Assembly (NCBI RefSeq): GCF_008123515.1
Contig: NZ_VSSR01000024.1
Location: 1-64,000, forward strand
DNA: 64,000 nt
From: Bradyrhizobium cytisi
GTDB taxonomy: Bacteria > Pseudomonadota > Alphaproteobacteria > Rhizobiales > Xanthobacteraceae
Direction of reading: 5' to 3'
Shown here: piece after piece, positions 61,229 to 64,000 of the stretch
Layout of the letters: each line of letters opens with the position of its first letter
How positions within the stretch are numbered: the stretch's first letter is position 1
Made by a program: the position numbers and the translations under genes
The notes under the pieces: model-generated
Databases searched by the model: none
What the model saw: the letters and a program-made list of their open reading frames with translations, nothing else
What the model was told of the DNA's origin: nothing

Positions 61229-61236
61229 AGTATACT
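61229..61236. promoter_or_regulatory. Short palindrome upstream of the aryl-CoA operon
   Basis: AGTATACT within GATAGTAAGTATACTGTCAATTA, 20 bp before the start codon, is a perfect 8-bp palindrome in an AT-rich patch that is probably the promoter. It could be part of a MarR/BadR-type operator; the evidence is thin. Confidence 0.3.
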
Positions 61237-61256
61237 GTCAATTAGGGAGGCAGAAT

Positions 61257-62411
61257 TTGCGGATCGCCGTGATTGGCGGGGGGCCCGGTGGGCTCTATTT
61301 CGCCTATCTCTGGAAGAAGCGCCACCCCGAGGATCAAGTCGACCTGTTCGAACAGAACCCGGCCGACGCGACCTGGGGTTTTGGCGTCGTGTTCTCCGAC
61401 CAGGCCCTGGAGTTCCTGCGCGCCGACGACCCCGAGACGGTCGATGCGATCGCGCCGCATATGGAGAGCTGGGAGAACATCACGCTGAACCGCGGCGGCG
61501 ATACCGTTGCTATTGACGGCGTCGGCTTCTCCTCGATCGGCCGGCTCGAGCTGCTGCAGTTCCTGCAAAAGCGCGCGCTCGATGCCGGCGTCACGGCGCG
61601 CTTCGACACCCAGATTCACACGATCGACCAGCTCAACGGCCATGATCTGATCGTCGCCTCCGACGGCTTGAATTCGCTGGTGCGCCGCGCCTACGAGGGC
61701 GATTTCGGCACCTCGCTGTCCTACTCCTCCAACAAATTCGTCTGGTACGGCACCTCAAAGCGCTTCGACACGCTGTCGCAGACTTTTGTGAAGACCGACC
61801 GCGGCGCGTTCAATGCGCACCATTACCGCTATTCGCCGACCATGAGCACCTTCCTGGTCGAGTGCGATCACGCGACCTGGCAGGCCTATGGCTTCGCCTA
61901 CAAGGACGTCGAGCAGTCCAAGGGTGTCTGCGAGGAGGTGTTTGCCGACACGCTCGGCGGCCACTGCCTGGTCTCCAACAAGTCGGTCTGGCGCAACTTT
62001 CCCTGGGTCTGGAACGAGCACTGGTCGTTCAAGAACATGGTGCTGATTGGCGATGCCCTGCACTCGGCGCATTTCTCGATCGGATCGGGCACGCGGCTCG
62101 CGATCGAGGACGCCATCGCGCTGGTCAAGGCGCTGGAATCGGATGCGCATCTGACGACCGCACTGCATCGCTACCAGGCCGCCCGCAAGCCTGTGGTGCA
62201 GAAGCTGATCAATGCCGCGCGCACCTCGGCCTTCTGGTACGAGCACTTTGCCCAGCACATGCAGCTTGGCCTGATGGACTTTGCCTATAGCTACATCACC
62301 CGCTCCGGCCGCATCGACGATTCGCGGCTGCGCGCGATGTCGCCGGCCTTCATGGCGCGCTACGAGGCCGAGAAGAACGGCGGAGACGCGGACCGCGAGG
62401 CTACGGCATGA
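61257..62411 (+). CDS. FAD-dependent aryl-CoA hydroxylase (salicylyl-CoA / 2-aminobenzoyl-CoA monooxygenase-like), short form
   Basis: 384 residues from a TTG with GGGAGG about 8 bases upstream. FAD motifs: VIGGGPGGLYFA (about 5-16), SDGLNSLVRR, and GDALHSAHFSIGSG (about 264-277). FSDQALEFL, RGAFNAHHYRYSPTMSTFLVECD and NFPWVWNEHW are seen in the anthraniloyl-CoA monooxygenase and salicylyl-CoA 5-hydroxylase family. Those bifunctional proteins carry a C-terminal old-yellow-enzyme-like reductase (about 770 residues in total); here that half is absent, so this is hydroxylase only. The stop overlaps the start of the CoA ligase gene (ATGA), coupling activation and hydroxylation of an aromatic acid. 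Confidence 0.9.
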   Translation: MRIAVIGGGPGGLYFAYLWKKRHPEDQVDLFEQNPADATWGFGVVFSDQALEFLRADDPETVDAIAPHMESWENITLNRGGDTVAIDGVGFSSIGRLELLQFLQKRALDAGVTARFDTQIHTIDQLNGHDLIVASDGLNSLVRRAYEGDFGTSLSYSSNKFVWYGTSKRFDTLSQTFVKTDRGAFNAHHYRYSPTMSTFLVECDHATWQAYGFAYKDVEQSKGVCEEVFADTLGGHCLVSNKSVWRNFPWVWNEHWSFKNMVLIGDALHSAHFSIGSGTRLAIEDAIALVKALESDAHLTTALHRYQAARKPVVQKLINAARTSAFWYEHFAQHMQLGLMDFAYSYITRSGRIDDSRLRAMSPAFMARYEAEKNGGDADREATA

Positions 62412-64000
62412 GTAACGAGATTCGCGACCAGGTGCCCGCGGACGGCGCGGGCGCCCGTGAGATCGGCTTTGCCGTTCCGCAACTCTACAACGCCAGCCGC
62501 GTGCTGTTCGACAATCTCGCCAAAGGCCGCAGCGACAAGCTCGCGCTGATTGGCCCGGCGGGCACTCGGACCTATGCCGAGCTCTGTGCCGAGGCATGCC
62601 GCTGGGGCAACGGCCTTGCGTCGCTCGGCCTGAAGCGCGGCGACCGCGTGCTGCTGTTCCTCGACGACACGCCGGCCTATCCCGCCGCCTTCTTCGGCGC
62701 AGTGCGCGCAGGCTTCGTGCCACTCCTGATCAATACGCTGACGCCGCCGGACCTGCTGCAATTCTATCTTGCCGATTCCGGCGCGGCCGTTGCGGTAGCG
62801 GAGGCCGAGTTCTGCGGTCGCTTCAACGCGGAGGCATGCAAGGACACGAACCTGCGCACGCTGATCGTCGTGAACGGCGCGGTCGGAGAGCACGCCGCGC
62901 CTGCCGCACTCGCGGCAACAAGCTGGCTTGCACAATTCCAGACGGAGCTTGCGGAAGCCGATACGCATCGCAACGAGATGGGGTTCTGGATGTACTCCTC
63001 CGGCTCGACCGGCCGGCCCAAGGGGATCGTGCATCTCCAGCACGACATGGCCTATAGCGAGGCCGCCTTTGCACGGAACGTGCTGAAGCTGGCGCCGGAC
63101 GACATCTGCTTCTCCGTGCCGAAGATTTTCTTCGCCTATGGCTTTGGCAATTCCGTCACCTTCCCGTTCTCCGCGGGCGCGGCAACTTTGCTTCTGCCGG
63201 GCCAGCCGAAGCCGGCATCGATCTTTGCCGCGATCGAGCAGTACCAGCCGACGGTCTTCTTCGGCCTGCCCACGCTCTACACGTCGCTGACCAGGGCCGA
63301 GGGCGCGGACAAGACGAATTTCTCGTCGCTGCGCATGGCGCTCTCGGCAGCCGAGGTGCTCTCGGCCGAAGTCTTCAACGGCTGGAAGGCGCTCACGGGC
63401 CTCGAGATCGTCGAAGGTCTCGGCTCGACCGAGGTGCTGCACATCTACCTCTCCAATCGCCCCGAGCAGAAGAAGCTCGGCGCGGCGGGCTTGCGCGTTC
63501 CCGGCTACGAGGTCGCGCTCCGCGACAAGGACGGTCGCGACGTGGTCGACGACGAGGAAGGGATCTTGTGGGTGCGCGGCGATTCCAACACGCCGCTATA
63601 CTGGAACCGGCCGGACAAATCCGCCGAGACCATCCGCGAGGAGGGGTGGATCTACACCGGCGACCGTTTTGTTCGCGACAGCGACGGTTTTCACTTCTTC
63701 CGCGGCCGCGCCGATGATCTCATCAAGATCTCGGGCCAGTGGGTCTACCCGCTCGAGGTCGAGCTGTGCCTCGCCGACCATCCCGAGATTCGCGAATGCG
63801 CCGTGTTCGCGGCCGAACTGCCGGATCGGCGCATGACGCTCAAGGCGGTGGTGGTGATGAACAACCGCGCCGCCGACCAGAGCGAGGCGACGCGGCGGCT
63901 GCAGGACTACGTCAAGGGCAAGCTGCTGCCCTACAAATATCCGCGCGAGGTGATCTTCATCGACGAGCTGCCGAAGACGGGCACGGGGAAGATCGACCGG
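62408..64000 (+). CDS. Benzoate-CoA ligase family AMP-forming enzyme (3' end beyond window)
   Basis: 531 residues are visible, nearly full length. AMP-binding motif YSSGSTGRPKGIVH (about 198-211), PKIFFAYGFGNSVTFPF and GSTEVLHIYLSN (substrate pocket region of benzoate-CoA ligases), YTGDRF, and the C-terminal lysine region PKTGTGKIDR at the window edge. It makes the CoA thioester of benzoate, 2-aminobenzoate, salicylate or a similar acid. Its ATG overlaps the hydroxylase stop. Together they suggest an aerobic CoA-thioester route for a hydroxy- or amino-benzoate. Confidence 0.93.
   Translation, partial: MSNEIRDQVPADGAGAREIGFAVPQLYNASRVLFDNLAKGRSDKLALIGPAGTRTYAELCAEACRWGNGLASLGLKRGDRVLLFLDDTPAYPAAFFGAVRAGFVPLLINTLTPPDLLQFYLADSGAAVAVAEAEFCGRFNAEACKDTNLRTLIVVNGAVGEHAAPAALAATSWLAQFQTELAEADTHRNEMGFWMYSSGSTGRPKGIVHLQHDMAYSEAAFARNVLKLAPDDICFSVPKIFFAYGFGNSVTFPFSAGAATLLLPGQPKPASIFAAIEQYQPTVFFGLPTLYTSLTRAEGADKTNFSSLRMALSAAEVLSAEVFNGWKALTGLEIVEGLGSTEVLHIYLSNRPEQKKLGAAGLRVPGYEVALRDKDGRDVVDDEEGILWVRGDSNTPLYWNRPDKSAETIREEGWIYTGDRFVRDSDGFHFFRGRADDLIKISGQWVYPLEVELCLADHPEIRECAVFAAELPDRRMTLKAVVVMNNRAADQSEATRRLQDYVKGKLLPYKYPREVIFIDELPKTGTGKIDR

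Noticed and set aside
1..64000. CRISPR arrays, rRNA operons, insertion sequences
   Set aside because: No regularly spaced direct repeats, no rRNA sequence and no transposase-like protein in any frame.

Overview
The window is high-GC alphaproteobacterial chromosome, most likely Bradyrhizobium or a close relative. This is inferred from gene content (Omp25/OprB-type porin, many periplasmic and transport genes, an ECF42 sigma pair, AprI/Inh-like protein, aryl-CoA degradation genes) and from several families of long palindromic intergenic repeats of the kind common in Bradyrhizobium. I saw no rRNA, tRNA, CRISPR array, insertion sequence, integrase or phage structural gene. It reads as core and niche-adaptation chromosome, not as an island.

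Layout. 0-10 kb: end of a GT39-type membrane glycosyltransferase, lepA, several tiny lineage-specific genes, an Asp/Glu racemase homologue, two copies of a 97-bp palindromic repeat that each sit at the stop codon of a gene, a TPR membrane protein next to a small membrane protein with the same C-terminal tail, an SRPBCC protein, a serine hydrolase and plsY. 10-21 kb: a periplasmic unknown, an amidase divergent from an acyl-CoA-dehydrogenase-like flavoprotein, a chemoreceptor, an RDD protein, a PAS-GGDEF-EAL protein and mepA. 21-32 kb: modABC (with a short ModC), a PepSY protein, a K+/H+ antiporter, an MscS channel, map, an Ada/AraC-type regulator, a drug/metabolite exporter, radC and a DUF4239 protein.

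32-43 kb is the most unusual stretch. A 1,159-residue protein joins an alpha/beta-hydrolase domain with an intact-looking Ser-Asp-His triad to a CHAT (caspase-like) protease domain with an intact His-Cys pair, plus an unassigned C-terminal domain. It is followed by a TetR-VOC operon divergent from a tautomerase gene with paired operators, a glycine-zipper protein, a leaderless muramidase-like protein with internal repeats and hydrophobic C-terminal segments, and the ECF42 sigma factor/DGPF pair.

43-64 kb: a tightly coupled operon for an NMT1-type ABC importer, a D-2-hydroxyacid dehydrogenase and an AprI/Inh-like protein, divergent from a creatininase-family amidohydrolase with a palindrome between them; a small secreted protein with a strong terminator; a double-barrel porin preceded by a Fur/Mur-like box; a CNNM/CorC protein; a PilZ protein; a glutamate-synthase-like flavoprotein; ferredoxin-NADP reductase; an orphan ATP-grasp protein; a dicarboxylate/amino-acid symporter paired with an ABC-type binding protein but no ABC permease; an MDR reductase; a three-repeat Cys-rich protein; and the start of an aryl-CoA degradation operon (short salicylyl/aminobenzoyl-CoA hydroxylase, then a benzoate-CoA-ligase-family enzyme cut by the window end).

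All family names come from reading motifs by eye. No database search was run.
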